The translations under genes and the position numbers were made by a program. Source: Gammaproteobacteria bacterium (GTDB taxonomy: Bacteria > Pseudomonadota > Gammaproteobacteria > Chromatiales > Chromatiaceae). Taken from it: a stretch of DNA of 35,396 nucleotides. The notes under the pieces were generated by a model that worked only from the letters and a program-made list of their open reading frames with translations, ran no database searches and was not told the DNA's origin. Positions within the stretch are counted from its first letter, which is position 1. Each line of letters begins with the position of its first letter. This document shows, in pieces, positions 17,106 through 25,459 of this stretch. The stretch spans positions 1-35,396 of the forward strand of contig JAABTK010000051.1 in the NCBI GenBank assembly GCA_011389885.1, written 5' to 3'.

Positions 17106-18209
17106 TTATACCGACCCGGCAGCGGGCGGCACCAATGGCAGGCCCTCGGGCAGGTCGGCGTTTTGCGCCCGCTGGCGCATGAGATGATCCATTAGCACGA
17201 TGGCCAGCATGGCCTCGGCGATGGGGGTGGCGCGAATGCCTACGCAGGGGTCGTGGCGGCCCTCGGTGACCACCTCGACCGGCTCGCCCTGGAGGTTCAC
17301 CGAACGCCCCGGGATGCGCATGCTGGAGGTGGGCTTGAGGGCGATGCTGACCAGGATGTCCTGGCCGCTGGAGATGCCGCCGAGGACGCCGCCGGCGTGA
17401 TTGCTCAAAAAGCCTTCCGGGGTCATTTCGTCGCGGTGATCCGTGCCCTTTTGCGCCACACTGTCGAAGCCGGCCCCGATCTCCACCCCCTTCACCGCGT
17501 TAATGCTCATCATGGCGTGGGCGATGTCGGCGTCTAGGCGGTCGAACACCGGCTCGCCCAGGCCGGCGGGCACGCCGCCGGCGACCACGTTGATGCGCGC
17601 GCCCACCGAGTTGCCCGCCTTGCGCAGGGCGTCCATATAGGCCTCCATCTCCGGGACCTTGTCCGCATCCGGGCAGAAAAAGGGGTTTTGCCCCACCTGC
17701 CCCCAGTCGAGGATTTCGGCGCGAATCGGACCCAATTGCGATAGATAGCCGCGAATCCGCACGCCCCGAGCGGCCAGGTATTTCTTGGCGATGGCCCCGG
17801 CGGCCACGCGCATGGCGGTCTCGCGGGCCGAGGAGCGACCGCCGCCGCGGTAGTCGCGCACACCGTATTTGCGTAAATAGGCGTAGTCCGCATGCCCGGG
17901 GCGAAAGCGGTCCATGATGTTGGCGTAGTCCTTGGAGCGCTGGTCGGTGTTACGGATCAACAGCCCGATAGGGACGCCGGTGGTGCGCCCCTCGAACACG
18001 CCGGAGAGGATCTCCACCTCGTCCGCCTCGCGGCGCTGGGTGGTGTGGCGAGAGGTGCCCGGCCGGCGGCGATCCAGCTCCTGTTGCAGGTCCTCGGCGC
18101 TCAACTCCAGCCCCGGCGGGCAGCCATCCACGATGGCCCCGAGCCCAGGGCCGTGGCTCTCGCCGAAGGTGGTGACGGTAAAGAGCTTGCCGATGCTGTT
18201 TCCGGACAT
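17106..18209 (-). CDS. aroC: Chorismate synthase
   Basis: A 367-residue enzyme that converts EPSP to chorismate with reduced FMN, the last step of the shikimate pathway. Signatures are GESHGPGLG (16-24), [16 protein letters not shown] (48-63) and [11 protein letters not shown] (121-131). The length is normal. It is flanked by repeat-rich gaps on both sides and appears to be monocistronic. The TAA stop lies inside a dispersed repeat. Confidence 0.98.
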   Translation of the reverse strand: MSGNSIGKLFTVTTFGESHGPGLGAIVDGCPPGLELSAEDLQQELDRRRPGTSRHTTQRREADEVEILSGVFEGRTTGVPIGLLIRNTDQRSKDYANIMDRFRPGHADYAYLRKYGVRDYRGGGRSSARETAMRVAAGAIAKKYLAARGVRIRGYLSQLGPIRAEILDWGQVGQNPFFCPDADKVPEMEAYMDALRKAGNSVGARINVVAGGVPAGLGEPVFDRLDADIAHAMMSINAVKGVEIGAGFDSVAQKGTDHRDEMTPEGFLSNHAGGVLGGISSGQDILVSIALKPTSSMRIPGRSVNLQGEPVEVVTEGRHDPCVGIRATPIAEAMLAIVLMDHLMRQRAQNADLPEGLPLVPPAAGSV

Positions 18210-18288
18210 GCGTTTGCCTCGTCTCTTTGCAATATCGTTTCTGCTACCACACAGGCGCCGAGTTCACAGAGGCCTTCAGGCGCTTCGG

Positions 18289-18440
18289 TTGAACCACGAA
18301 TGGACACGAATGGACACGAATAAACTCGAAAATGCATGCCCCTGCAGGGGAAAGCCTGCGGCCCTTGCCCGGTGAGGGATCGAGGCCTAACGGCCACCGA
18401 TCCGCATCTGTGTTCTCGGTGTTCTCTGTGTTCTCGGTGC
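18289..18440. repeat. Short tandem repeats upstream of aroC
   Basis: TTGAACCACGAATGGACACGAATGGACACGAA at 18289-18320 is a 12-base tandem unit that recurs as a G/A-shifted variant at 25937-25968. A palindrome CCCCTGCAGGGG follows at about 18339-18350. Near 18405-18440 a TGTTCTCGGTGTTCTCTGTG-type tandem repeat is found. No gene is seen in 18210-18455. Confidence 0.7.
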
Positions 18441-18455
18441 CGTTGTGGCGGAGAT

Positions 18456-19502
18456 TCACCAATAACCACCTTCGATCATGCGCACCAGGTCGTCGGCCAT
18501 GGCCGCATCACGCGGCCCCGCCCGCGCCAGGGCGCGCAGGGCCAGGCCGCGCCAATGGGGCTCGCCCTGCTCGGCCGCCGCGGCCAAAGCGGACAGGTCG
18601 CCGCTTTGGCGCCAGTCTTCATAGGCCGCCGTGAGGGCCGGGAAGATCTCCTTGCGCATGCCGCTCAGGTTGCCCACGAAGAAATGGATCGGGGCCGGGT
18701 CGCCGCGCTCCGCCAGCGCCGGCAGGGTGGTGGCGCAATCGGCCCAATGGTCGCGCACCGAACGCAGCATCAGTTCCGCGCGGCTGCCGGCGCAACTCAG
18801 CAGCAGTTCGTTCCAACCCGGCCCCAACGCTTGGTCCGCCTGAAACTCGCCGCGCTCGTGCAGCAGCACCGTGGTGAGTTCGGTCTCGGTCATGGCCTCC
18901 AGCGCGCCTTCCAGGTCCTCATCGAAGGCATAGCTGGCGAAGGCCCGGCCCAGGGTGTTGTCGCGCCGGGACCAGCGCCAATTCTGCAAGCGCTCCCACA
19001 GCATCCGCTTCAGCGACTCGCGCCGCAGAAAGATCAGCCCCTCGGCATACATGGCCGGCGGCGCGGCCAGATCCCGCGCCAGTTCCGGCCCCGAGACCAG
19101 GATCTCGGGGCCCTCGCAGTCCTCGCGCCGATGCAGCCGACCGAGGAAGAAGTGCGGCGTGGCCGCGTGCCCCAGCCCGCCACTATACACCAATTCCAGC
19201 GGTTTCAGGGCGCGATTGATGGCCGCGGCATCGAAGGGTTCGAAGGCCTCGCCCTGGATTTGGATCGGCCGATAGTCGGCCTCGGCCAGCCCCTCCCAAA
19301 GGCCCTCCCGTTCCTCCAGCCAGGCCACCACGTCGCCTTGGGGCAGCGAGGCCTCAAAGGATAGGCCCTGCTCCCAGCGGTAGAATTCACGCATCTTCAG
19401 CAGGTAGGTGCAGAGGCCGAAGCTGGCCGCATGGCGTGAATCAGCGATATGACAGTTGTGCTGCACCTGGGCGATCAGGTCCTGTTCCGTCTGTGCGTTC
19501 AT
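18456..19502 (-). CDS. Conserved hypothetical protein (Sfum_1244-like, tentative)
   Basis: A 348-residue soluble protein without signal peptide or membrane segments. The N-terminus (HNCHIADSRHAASFGLCTYLLKMREFYRWE) is well ordered with conserved-looking Cys and His. The middle contains FFLGRLHRREDCEGPEILVSG, and the C-terminal third is helical with alanine-rich HEAT-like segments. I associate this layout with a family of unknown function named after Sfum_1244, common in sulfate-reducing and sulfur-oxidising bacteria, but from memory only. It is divergent from the small gene at 19619, sharing a 116-base upstream region, and lies next to the MoxR/VWA block. No catalytic function can be stated. 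Confidence 0.75.
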   Translation of the reverse strand: MNAQTEQDLIAQVQHNCHIADSRHAASFGLCTYLLKMREFYRWEQGLSFEASLPQGDVVAWLEEREGLWEGLAEADYRPIQIQGEAFEPFDAAAINRALKPLELVYSGGLGHAATPHFFLGRLHRREDCEGPEILVSGPELARDLAAPPAMYAEGLIFLRRESLKRMLWERLQNWRWSRRDNTLGRAFASYAFDEDLEGALEAMTETELTTVLLHERGEFQADQALGPGWNELLLSCAGSRAELMLRSVRDHWADCATTLPALAERGDPAPIHFFVGNLSGMRKEIFPALTAAYEDWRQSGDLSALAAAAEQGEPHWRGLALRALARAGPRDAAMADDLVRMIEGGYW

Positions 19503-19618
19503 GGGCTTGTCTCCGGCTTTTGCAGTTCGGGGTTTTCAGCGGGCACTATTCCCGAGTAAAATAATCAACTATAACCTACCACGCCCGGGCCGGATGGGCC
19601 AAGCACAGAGGAGCAGAC

Positions 19619-20176
19619 ATGGCGGTACTGAGACTGAAGAGCCATTGGCACGACGACGAACGGCAGCGTTCCATCGAAGAGGTGGCCGGGGCCATCGGCT
19701 TCAACGGCTGGAAGCTCGCGCTGGACAAGGCCAAGACCCTGCACGGCGAGGATTTCTTCTTCCGCGACGACCGCCAGCGCCTGGCCGTAATCACCGAATA
19801 CCTGGTGTTCCAAATCCAGATCGTCCACCGCCTGATCCACGACCAGTTGTCGCCCCAGGACGAGGTGGACCTGATCGCCGCCCTGGCGCACAAGATGGCG
19901 GACTTCATGCAAGACAACGGCAACGACCTGCTCGGCCCCGGCGACCACGCCAATGACTTTATCGCCACCCTGAACCGGCGCGCCGCGGAGTATGCCGACA
20001 CCGGTTTTTCCGACGACGGCCCCGCCTACTCCTTTTATCGCCACCTGGGCGCCTCCATACAGGGGGTGATGGGCACGGCGGGCGAAAACCGCTGGGTGAT
20101 CGATCAGGTGATGGACGTGGACGGCCCCGAGGTCTTCGGCCACGTCCAACGCACCACCGGATCCCTGCTCGGTTGA
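19619..20176 (+). CDS. Conserved hypothetical protein, helical
   Basis: A 185-residue protein I do not recognise. It starts after GAGGAG with good spacing (ACAGAGGAGCAGACATGG). The sequence is mainly helical with conserved-looking acidic and histidine residues (HWHDDERQ near the start, VHRLIHDQL in the middle). There is no signal peptide or membrane segment. It is followed after 34 bases by the MoxR-type ATPase gene on the same strand, so a joint operon is likely. It may be a partner or substrate of that ATPase system; this is inference from position only. Confidence 0.75.
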   Translation: MAVLRLKSHWHDDERQRSIEEVAGAIGFNGWKLALDKAKTLHGEDFFFRDDRQRLAVITEYLVFQIQIVHRLIHDQLSPQDEVDLIAALAHKMADFMQDNGNDLLGPGDHANDFIATLNRRAAEYADTGFSDDGPAYSFYRHLGASIQGVMGTAGENRWVIDQVMDVDGPEVFGHVQRTTGSLLG

Positions 20177-20210
20177 GCCAGACAACCAATCAAAGCTTCC
20201 AGGAGTCGCC

Positions 20211-21254
20211 ATGCGTCCAGCGCAAATCCTCACCATCCTCGACCGCGAGTTTCAAAGCACCGCCGCGGGCCACCACACCCCGGTGATGCTGTGGGGCCCG
20301 CCCGGCGTGGGCAAATCGCAAATGATCGCCCAGGTGGCGGCGCGCCGCCAGGCCCCGGTGATCGATATCCGCTTGTCGCAAATGGAGCCCAGCGACCTGC
20401 GCGGCATCCCGTTTCGGGTGGCGGATCATGTGGAATGGGCGGTGCCGGCCATGCTGCCGGACGCGGACCGCCATGGCGTCGAAGGGGTGCTGTTTCTGGA
20501 CGAAATCACCTCCGCCCCGCCGGCGGTGAGCGCGGCGGCCTATCAGCTGATCCTCGACCGCCGCCTGGGCGAATACCAAGTGCCGGCGGGCTGGGCCATC
20601 TTCGCCGCCGGCAACCGCCAGGGCGACCGCGGCGTCACCTACACCATGCCGGCGCCGCTGGCCAACCGTTTCTCCCACTTCGAGGTGGAGACCCACCTGG
20701 ACGACTGGGTGCTCTGGGCCTATCGCAACGGCATCGACGAGCGGGTGATCGCCTTCCTGCGCTTCCGCCCCGAGCTGCTGTTCGACTTCGACCCGGCCCA
20801 CAACCCGGTGGCCTTCCCCTCGCCCCGGTCCTGGGAATTCGCCCACCGTGGGTTGCAGAAGTTCGGCGACCACGGCGACCTGCTCCAGGGCGCACTCCAG
20901 GCCTGCGTGGGCCCGGCCGCGGGCATCGAACTCACCGCCTTCGTCAACAGCCTGGAGCAAATGCCGGACCTCGACGCCATCGTCGCCGGCCAAGAAGTGC
21001 CCGTTCCGGAAGAAATCGACCTGCAATACGCGGTGGCCGCGGCCCTGGTGGGCCGCGCCATCCGCGCCCGCGACGCCGGCGACGGGACCCAGGTGATGGG
21101 GCATATCCTGGACTACGCCCAGCGCTTCCCCCAGCGCGAGATGGGCATCATGCTGGTCTCCGACCTCCACCGCGCCGTGGGCCAGGACCTGTTCCAGGTC
21201 CCCGAGTTCAATCAATGGGCGCAGGCGGTCTCGGATGTGATGCTGTTTGAGTAA
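20211..21254 (+). CDS. MoxR-family AAA+ ATPase
   Basis: A 347-residue ATPase with Walker A GPPGVGKS (29-36), Walker B VLFLDE (93-98) and sensor-1 asparagine in AAGN (132-135). The LRGIPF loop and the long C-terminal region place it with MoxR/RavA-like chaperone ATPases (AAA_5 group). Such ATPases act with VWA-domain proteins to insert metals or mature enzyme complexes. A VWA protein gene lies 0.5 kb downstream on the same strand. The two were probably once adjacent, with a small foreign-looking gene now in between. The client is unknown; adjacency to the sox genes is only suggestive. Confidence 0.92.
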   Translation: MRPAQILTILDREFQSTAAGHHTPVMLWGPPGVGKSQMIAQVAARRQAPVIDIRLSQMEPSDLRGIPFRVADHVEWAVPAMLPDADRHGVEGVLFLDEITSAPPAVSAAAYQLILDRRLGEYQVPAGWAIFAAGNRQGDRGVTYTMPAPLANRFSHFEVETHLDDWVLWAYRNGIDERVIAFLRFRPELLFDFDPAHNPVAFPSPRSWEFAHRGLQKFGDHGDLLQGALQACVGPAAGIELTAFVNSLEQMPDLDAIVAGQEVPVPEEIDLQYAVAAALVGRAIRARDAGDGTQVMGHILDYAQRFPQREMGIMLVSDLHRAVGQDLFQVPEFNQWAQAVSDVMLFE

Positions 21255-21257
21255 GAA

Positions 21258-21280
21258 AGTGCTGAGGACTGAGGGCTAAG
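21258..21280. repeat. Left flanking repeat of the small cassette
   Basis: AGTGCTGAGGACTGAGGGCT lies 3 bases after the MoxR-type gene stop. Its reverse complement resembles the repeat at 21734-21765, so the two are imperfect inverted copies of one ACTCAGCACTCAG-type family. Confidence 0.6.
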
Positions 21281-21302
21281 ACGGACGCTCGATAATGCGG
21301 AA

Positions 21303-21683
21303 ATGAGTAAAAAATACCACTGGGGCACTGAGTTCATGCATCACAAGGAAATATTTAATCCGAGCGATCTCTCTGAAGCCTTGATGGACATTTTTCCAGA
21401 TCTTCGGCAGCTATGGGCACAACCGGGAGAACTCGAAGCGGAAGACACGCAGTCTTTCCATTCCGTATGGATGGTTTTCGCCCCGCACTGCTACAAACTG
21501 CTCCATGAGGCCACGCCGAATGAGATCAAAAGATTCTCTTCACTAATCGACTACATGGTGAGCAGAGGCGGAGACTTGGAAAATGCGGTTTCTACCTGTT
21601 TCCTGGAACATGCTTCCCAGCTCTCCGTAAGAAAGCTTCTCAAACCGCACTTATCGAGAGAATCAAAGCATGAACTCCGCTAA
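21303..21683 (+). CDS. Small hypothetical protein, DUF7674-like (tentative), probably acquired
   Basis: A 126-residue cytoplasmic protein. The C-terminal half (HCYKLLHEATPNEIKRFSSL, then NAVSTCFLEHASQL) resembles small helical proteins of the DUF7674 type, some of which occur near toxin or immunity genes; this is recalled, not searched. Base composition is about half G+C in a sampled stretch against about two thirds in the neighbours, and codon use is more A/T-ending. It has no good ribosome-binding site. It lies between two related repeats and separates the MoxR and VWA genes, so insertion as a cassette is likely. Confidence 0.65.
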   Translation: MSKKYHWGTEFMHHKEIFNPSDLSEALMDIFPDLRQLWAQPGELEAEDTQSFHSVWMVFAPHCYKLLHEATPNEIKRFSSLIDYMVSRGGDLENAVSTCFLEHASQLSVRKLLKPHLSRESKHELR

Positions 21684-21733
21684 CACCTGCTCGGCGACTA
21701 TGGGGACTAACAGCCGTATTGCCGCCGGGTCGG

Positions 21734-21765
21734 CACTAAGAACTCAGCACTGAGAACTAAGCACT
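21734..21765. repeat. Right flanking repeat, abutting the VWA gene start
   Basis: CACTAAGAACTCAGCACTGA followed by GAACTAAGCACT ends directly before the ATG at 21766. It occupies the place where a Shine-Dalgarno sequence should be, and none is visible. It pairs with the repeat at 21258-21280. Confidence 0.65.
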
Positions 21766-22980
21766 ATGACAATCGATCCAGTGCAAACCAAGCTCTCCGC
21801 GGCCCGCACCAAGCTGATCCTGGATAAGCCTTTTCTGGGGGCGTTGGTGTTGCGGCTGCCGTTGACCGAGGCGGCGGACGACTGGTGCAAGACTACGGCC
21901 ACGGACGCGCGGGCCTTTTATTACAATCGGGGCTATATCGATCAGCTTACGCTGGATGAGACCCAGTTTGTGCTGGCCCATGAGGCGTTGCACTGCGCCC
22001 TTTCCCACTTCGCCCGGCGCATGCATCGGGCCAAGCACCGCTGGGATCTGGCCTGCGATCTGGCCGTTAATCCGTTGTTGGCGGACGATGGGCTGAAGGC
22101 CCCGCCGGGGAGCCTGATCATTGAGGACTACAAGGGCATGACCGCGGAGGAGATCTATCCGCTGCTGGAGGAGGACGAGGATAAGGAGACCCTGGATCAG
22201 CATGTCTATGACTCGGACAGCTCTAACCAGGGCGGCGGCGAGGGGGGCGAGGGCGACAGCCCCATGCCGAGCGACGGAGCCAAGCCGGATCAAGGCGGGC
22301 CGCCGAGCGAGTCTCAGGGTCAGGGCCGGCCGCCGCCGCTGGAGCCGGACGAGCGCGAGACCCTGAGCGTGCAGTGGCAGCAACGCATGGCCGGGGCGGC
22401 GCAACAGGCGATGCTCACCGGCAAGCTCGGCGGTGAGTTGGCGCGCATGATCGATCAAATGCGACAGCCGCAACTGCCCTGGCGCAGCCTGCTGGCGCGT
22501 TTTCTGAGCAATACCGCGCGCGACGACTACAGCTATATGCGCCCCTCCCGCCGCGAGGGCGACTTCATCCTGCCGAGCCTGCGCAGTCAGCACATCGACC
22601 TGGTGGTGGCGCTGGACACCAGCGGCTCCATCCAGCAAGATGAATTGGCCGAGTTCGCGGGCGAAATCGACGCCCTGAAGGGCCAGATCCGCGCCCGGGT
22701 GACCCTCACCGCCTGCGACGCCAAGCTGGCGGAGGACGGCCCCTGGGTCTACGAGCCCTGGGAGGAGTTTAAGCTGCCGCGGGCGTTCAAGGGCGGCGGC
22801 GGCACCGACTTCTCGCCGGTGTTCGACTGGGTGGAGCGCAGCGGCCTGCAACCCCAGGCCCTGGTCTACTTTACCGACGCCGAGGGCTATTTCCCCGACC
22901 GCCCGCCGGCCTATCCGGTGATTTGGTTGGTGAAGGGCAAGCTGCCTGCGCCTTGGGGCGAGCGGATCCAACTGAACTAG
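21766..22980 (+). CDS. VWA-like protein with N-terminal metallopeptidase-like domain (DUF2201)
   Basis: A 404-residue protein. The N-terminal domain has a zinc-type HEALH motif (72-76), with D98 in CDLAVNPLL as a likely further ligand. Residues about 145-200 are a disordered Gly/Ser/Pro/Gln-rich linker. The C-terminal VWA-like domain (about 270-404) has the MIDAS motif DTSGS at 284-288 and GGGGTDFSP later. This matches the DUF2201_N plus VWA_DUF2201 arrangement known to be paired with MoxR ATPases. It is likely the metal-binding partner of the ATPase encoded at 20211. Whether the HEALH site is proteolytic is not known. Its upstream leader has been replaced by a repeat. Confidence 0.9.
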   Translation: MTIDPVQTKLSAARTKLILDKPFLGALVLRLPLTEAADDWCKTTATDARAFYYNRGYIDQLTLDETQFVLAHEALHCALSHFARRMHRAKHRWDLACDLAVNPLLADDGLKAPPGSLIIEDYKGMTAEEIYPLLEEDEDKETLDQHVYDSDSSNQGGGEGGEGDSPMPSDGAKPDQGGPPSESQGQGRPPPLEPDERETLSVQWQQRMAGAAQQAMLTGKLGGELARMIDQMRQPQLPWRSLLARFLSNTARDDYSYMRPSRREGDFILPSLRSQHIDLVVALDTSGSIQQDELAEFAGEIDALKGQIRARVTLTACDAKLAEDGPWVYEPWEEFKLPRAFKGGGGTDFSPVFDWVERSGLQPQALVYFTDAEGYFPDRPPAYPVIWLVKGKLPAPWGERIQLN

Positions 22981-23033
22981 CGGCGGAAACCACTGTCTTT
23001 TCTGATTAAAGCCGCAACCGGAGGCCCCGCTTC

Positions 23034-24506
23034 GTGCCGATGTTCGTTCGCATCGTTCTGTTCGCCTTGCTGACCCTGCCCGCGACCGCGTGGGGCGAGC
23101 AATCCATTGATCTCCCGGCCATGGGGAGCCTGGCCGGTAACGTCATGACCCCCAGCGAAGAAGAGCGCCTGGGGCAGGATTTCATGCGCCATATTCGGGC
23201 CTCCTCCCGCCTGGTCTCCGATCCGCTGCTGGGCCAATACATCGACAACCTCGGGCGCCAACTGGCGGCGGAAAGCGATGCCGCGCACCGCCCCTTTGAG
23301 TTCTTCCTGGTGGACGACCCGGCGATTAACGCCTTCGCCGGCCCCGCCGGCAACATCGGCGTGCATACCGGGCTGATCCTGGAGACCGAAACCGAAGCCG
23401 AGCTGGCGGCGGTGCTGGCCCACGAAATCGCCCATGTCTCGCAAAATCACCTATTCCGCGCCTTTGAAGAAGCCAGCCGCATGAACGGCCCCCTGGCGGC
23501 CATGATCCTGGCGGCGGTGCTATTGGGGGCCGCGGCCGACAACAGCGACCTGGGCGCCGCGGCCATCGCCGGCATTCAGGCCGGCCTGATTCAACACCAA
23601 ATCAATTTCACCCGCGCCAACGAGCAAGAGGCCGATCATGTCGGCATGCAGATTCTGGCGCACAGCGAGTTCGACCCCAGCGCCATGCCCGCCTTCTTCG
23701 CCCGCATGGGTCAGGCCGCCCGCCTGTACGACAACGGCGAATTTCCCGAATTTCTGCGCACCCACCCGGTCACCGCCAACCGCATCGCCGATGCCCGCGG
23801 TCGCGCCGCCAACTACGCCTATCGGCAACGCCCGGACAGCCTGGAATACCACCTCACCCGGGCGGCGCTGAAGGTGGACAGCCTGGCAAATGCCGATGCA
23901 GCCCTGCGCTATTTCCGCTCCGGGCTAAAAGATGGACGCTACCGCAACGAGGACGCCCAACGCTACGGCCTGGTGCTGGCGCTGATGCGCGACCGGCAGT
24001 GGGAAGCGGCGGCCGCCGAGCTTCGCCCCCTGCTGCGCAAGGCCCCGCTGCAACTGGAATACCTGATCACCCAGGCCCGCTTGCTGAATTTGAGCGGCCG
24101 CCCGGAGGCCGCCCTAACCGGCCTGGAGGACGCCCTGAGCCTGCTGCCGGGCAACCGCCCCCTAGCGATGGAGGCCGCGCGTATCGCGCTCGATGCCGGC
24201 CAACCCGAACAAGCCGCCGACCTGCTCGAGCCCTTACTGCAACGCCGCCCGCAAGACGCGCAACTGCACAGCCTGATGGCCCAGGCGGCCGGCGACTCGG
24301 GACGCACCGGCGACGGCTACCTCCACCTAGCCGAGCACCATTACCTATCCGGCGAGCTGGAGGCGGCGGTGCAGAAGTTGGAGTCCGGCCTGCGAGACCC
24401 GGCACTCGACTATTACCAAAGCGCCCGCATGGCCGCGCGCCTGAAGGCCTTTCGCGCCGAGCTTCACGCACTGAAGCAAAGGCAGCAGGCATCGGGAACA
24501 CCCTAA
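23034..24506 (+). CDS. bepA: Periplasmic M48 metalloprotease/chaperone, BepA-like
   Basis: A 490-residue exported protein. A signal peptide lies at residues 1 to about 21 (FVRIVLFALLTLPATAWG). The M48 domain has HEIAH at 130-134 and the third zinc ligand E199 in NEQEAD. TPR-like helices fill about 240-480. BepA-type proteins promote assembly or degradation of outer-membrane proteins such as LptD. GGAGG at 23020-23024 suits the GTG start at 23034 (9-base spacing); an in-frame ATG at 23040 is the alternative. It follows the VWA gene by 53 bases on the same strand. The bepA name is by domain architecture. Confidence 0.9.
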   Translation: MPMFVRIVLFALLTLPATAWGEQSIDLPAMGSLAGNVMTPSEEERLGQDFMRHIRASSRLVSDPLLGQYIDNLGRQLAAESDAAHRPFEFFLVDDPAINAFAGPAGNIGVHTGLILETETEAELAAVLAHEIAHVSQNHLFRAFEEASRMNGPLAAMILAAVLLGAAADNSDLGAAAIAGIQAGLIQHQINFTRANEQEADHVGMQILAHSEFDPSAMPAFFARMGQAARLYDNGEFPEFLRTHPVTANRIADARGRAANYAYRQRPDSLEYHLTRAALKVDSLANADAALRYFRSGLKDGRYRNEDAQRYGLVLALMRDRQWEAAAAELRPLLRKAPLQLEYLITQARLLNLSGRPEAALTGLEDALSLLPGNRPLAMEAARIALDAGQPEQAADLLEPLLQRRPQDAQLHSLMAQAAGDSGRTGDGYLHLAEHHYLSGELEAAVQKLESGLRDPALDYYQSARMAARLKAFRAELHALKQRQQASGTP

Positions 24507-24562
24507 CGCATGCGCGGGTTATCCATTAGCTAATCCTAAATTACTAATAAACAAGGATTTTG

Positions 24563-24590
24563 TTGCATGAATCGGCGCATAAGGTATCCT
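24563..24590 (+). promoter_or_regulatory. Candidate promoter upstream of soxY
   Basis: TTGCAT (24563-24568) and TATCCT (24585-24590) are separated by 16 bases in an unusually A+T-rich stretch (24525-24600) between bepA and soxY. A transcript from here would have a leader of about 95 bases. The match is moderate, and other choices are possible. Confidence 0.35.
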
Positions 24591-24691
24591 ATTGCCATGC
24601 ATCGCCAGACTTTCATTAAGATGCGCCTTTGCGCATCCCCCAATTCGATGGCTGTTCGGCCATCGATCCAGCACCGTAGGAGAGAAGTTCA

Positions 24692-25168
24692 ATGAGTGCA
24701 GATAGCAAACGCAGGCTTTTCCTCAAAGGCTCCATGGCCGTAGGCACGTTGAGCGTGGCCGCCGGCGCGGGCCTGCTGTCCCCGCGCGACGTGCTCGCCG
24801 CTTGGCCCGAGGCGGCCTTTGAGACCAAAGAGCTTTCCGCCGCGCTGAACGAACTCTGGGGCGGCTCCGACCTCGAAGAAAGCGCCGAAATCGAAGTAAA
24901 GGCCCCGGACATCGCCGAAAACGGCGCCGTGGTGCCGGTCACCGTGTCCACCAGCATGGACGGCGTGGAGTCTATCGCCATCGCCGCCCCCAACAACCCG
25001 TCCGCCCTGGTGGCCGACTTCAAGCTCGGCGAAGGCGCCCTGCCCTACGCCTCCACCCGCATCAAAATGGGTGAAACCGGCGACGTCGTGGCCGTCGTCA
25101 ACAAAGGCGGCAAGCTCTACAGCGCCCGCAAACAGGTCAAAGTGACCATCGGCGGATGCGGGGGGTGA
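24692..25168 (+). CDS. soxY: Thiosulfate-oxidation carrier protein SoxY
   Basis: A 158-residue periplasmic protein. The N-terminus has a Tat signal (KRRLFLKG at 6-13, then a hydrophobic stretch to about 37). The C-terminus ends GGCGG with Cys156, the swinging-arm cysteine that carries the sulfur substrate through the Sox cycle. AGGAGAG lies 7 bases before the ATG. SoxY works as a dimer with SoxZ, encoded 291 bases downstream. The usual SoxXAB and SoxCD genes are not in this window. A strong hairpin directly follows the gene. Confidence 0.98.
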   Translation: MSADSKRRLFLKGSMAVGTLSVAAGAGLLSPRDVLAAWPEAAFETKELSAALNELWGGSDLEESAEIEVKAPDIAENGAVVPVTVSTSMDGVESIAIAAPNNPSALVADFKLGEGALPYASTRIKMGETGDVVAVVNKGGKLYSARKQVKVTIGGCGG

Positions 25169-25170
25169 GA

Positions 25171-25203
25171 CCAAAAATTTAGTCCAGCGGACTAAATTTT
25201 TGG
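25171..25203 (+). terminator. Perfect 15-bp hairpin between soxY and soxZ
   Basis: CCAAAAATTTAGTCC-agc-GGACTAAATTTTTGG is a perfect stem with a 3-base loop, starting 2 bases after the soxY stop. The A+T-rich lower stem gives a run of T on each strand, so it may terminate in either direction. It could instead protect the soxY RNA from 3' decay, or be an extragenic palindrome, since the AAAAATTTAGTCC core resembles mobile palindromes. Confidence 0.7.
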
Positions 25204-25267
25204 CCGAACGACCAGGCAGGATGCCTGGGCCGGGGCTGATTAAGAAGTACAACGTCGCGCCTCGCCT

Positions 25268-25389
25268 GTGGGAGCGGTTTTAAACCGCGATACCCGCTAC
25301 CGCCAGACCGCGATCGGCCGCGACAGCGGCTTGACCCCGGCGCATGCGCCCAATTCGGGGCTGTTTTCGCGGATGCAATCCGCTCCCAC
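25268..25389. repeat. Inverted REP pair (BIME-like element) between soxY and soxZ
   Basis: GTGGGAGCGGTTTTAAACCG at 25268 (continuing CGA to 25290) and its inverted near-copy at 25367-25389 (GTGGGAGCGGATTGCATCCG on the minus strand) bracket 76 bases. Each REP is itself a short palindrome (GCGGTTT-t-AAACCGC and GCGGAT-gca-ATCCGC). The centre holds a perfect palindrome GGCGCATGCGCC at 25339-25350. This is the layout of REP doublets moved by Y1 (RAYT) transposases; such a transposase begins at 35181. Confidence 0.85.
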
Positions 25390-25459
25390 GGGATTTGCGA
25401 GTCGTTGTACTCGCACAAGGCCCGCAGGCCCCTATTCAAAGATTCGAGGTAAATGAAAA

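Noticed and set aside
20190-21215. Open frame of 341 codons antisense to the MoxR gene
   Set aside because: Typical antisense frame in G+C-rich DNA; low-complexity sequence, while the sense strand has full AAA+ motifs.
25268-25456. Small open frame between soxY and soxZ
   Set aside because: It is a translation of the REP pair and shows no protein features.
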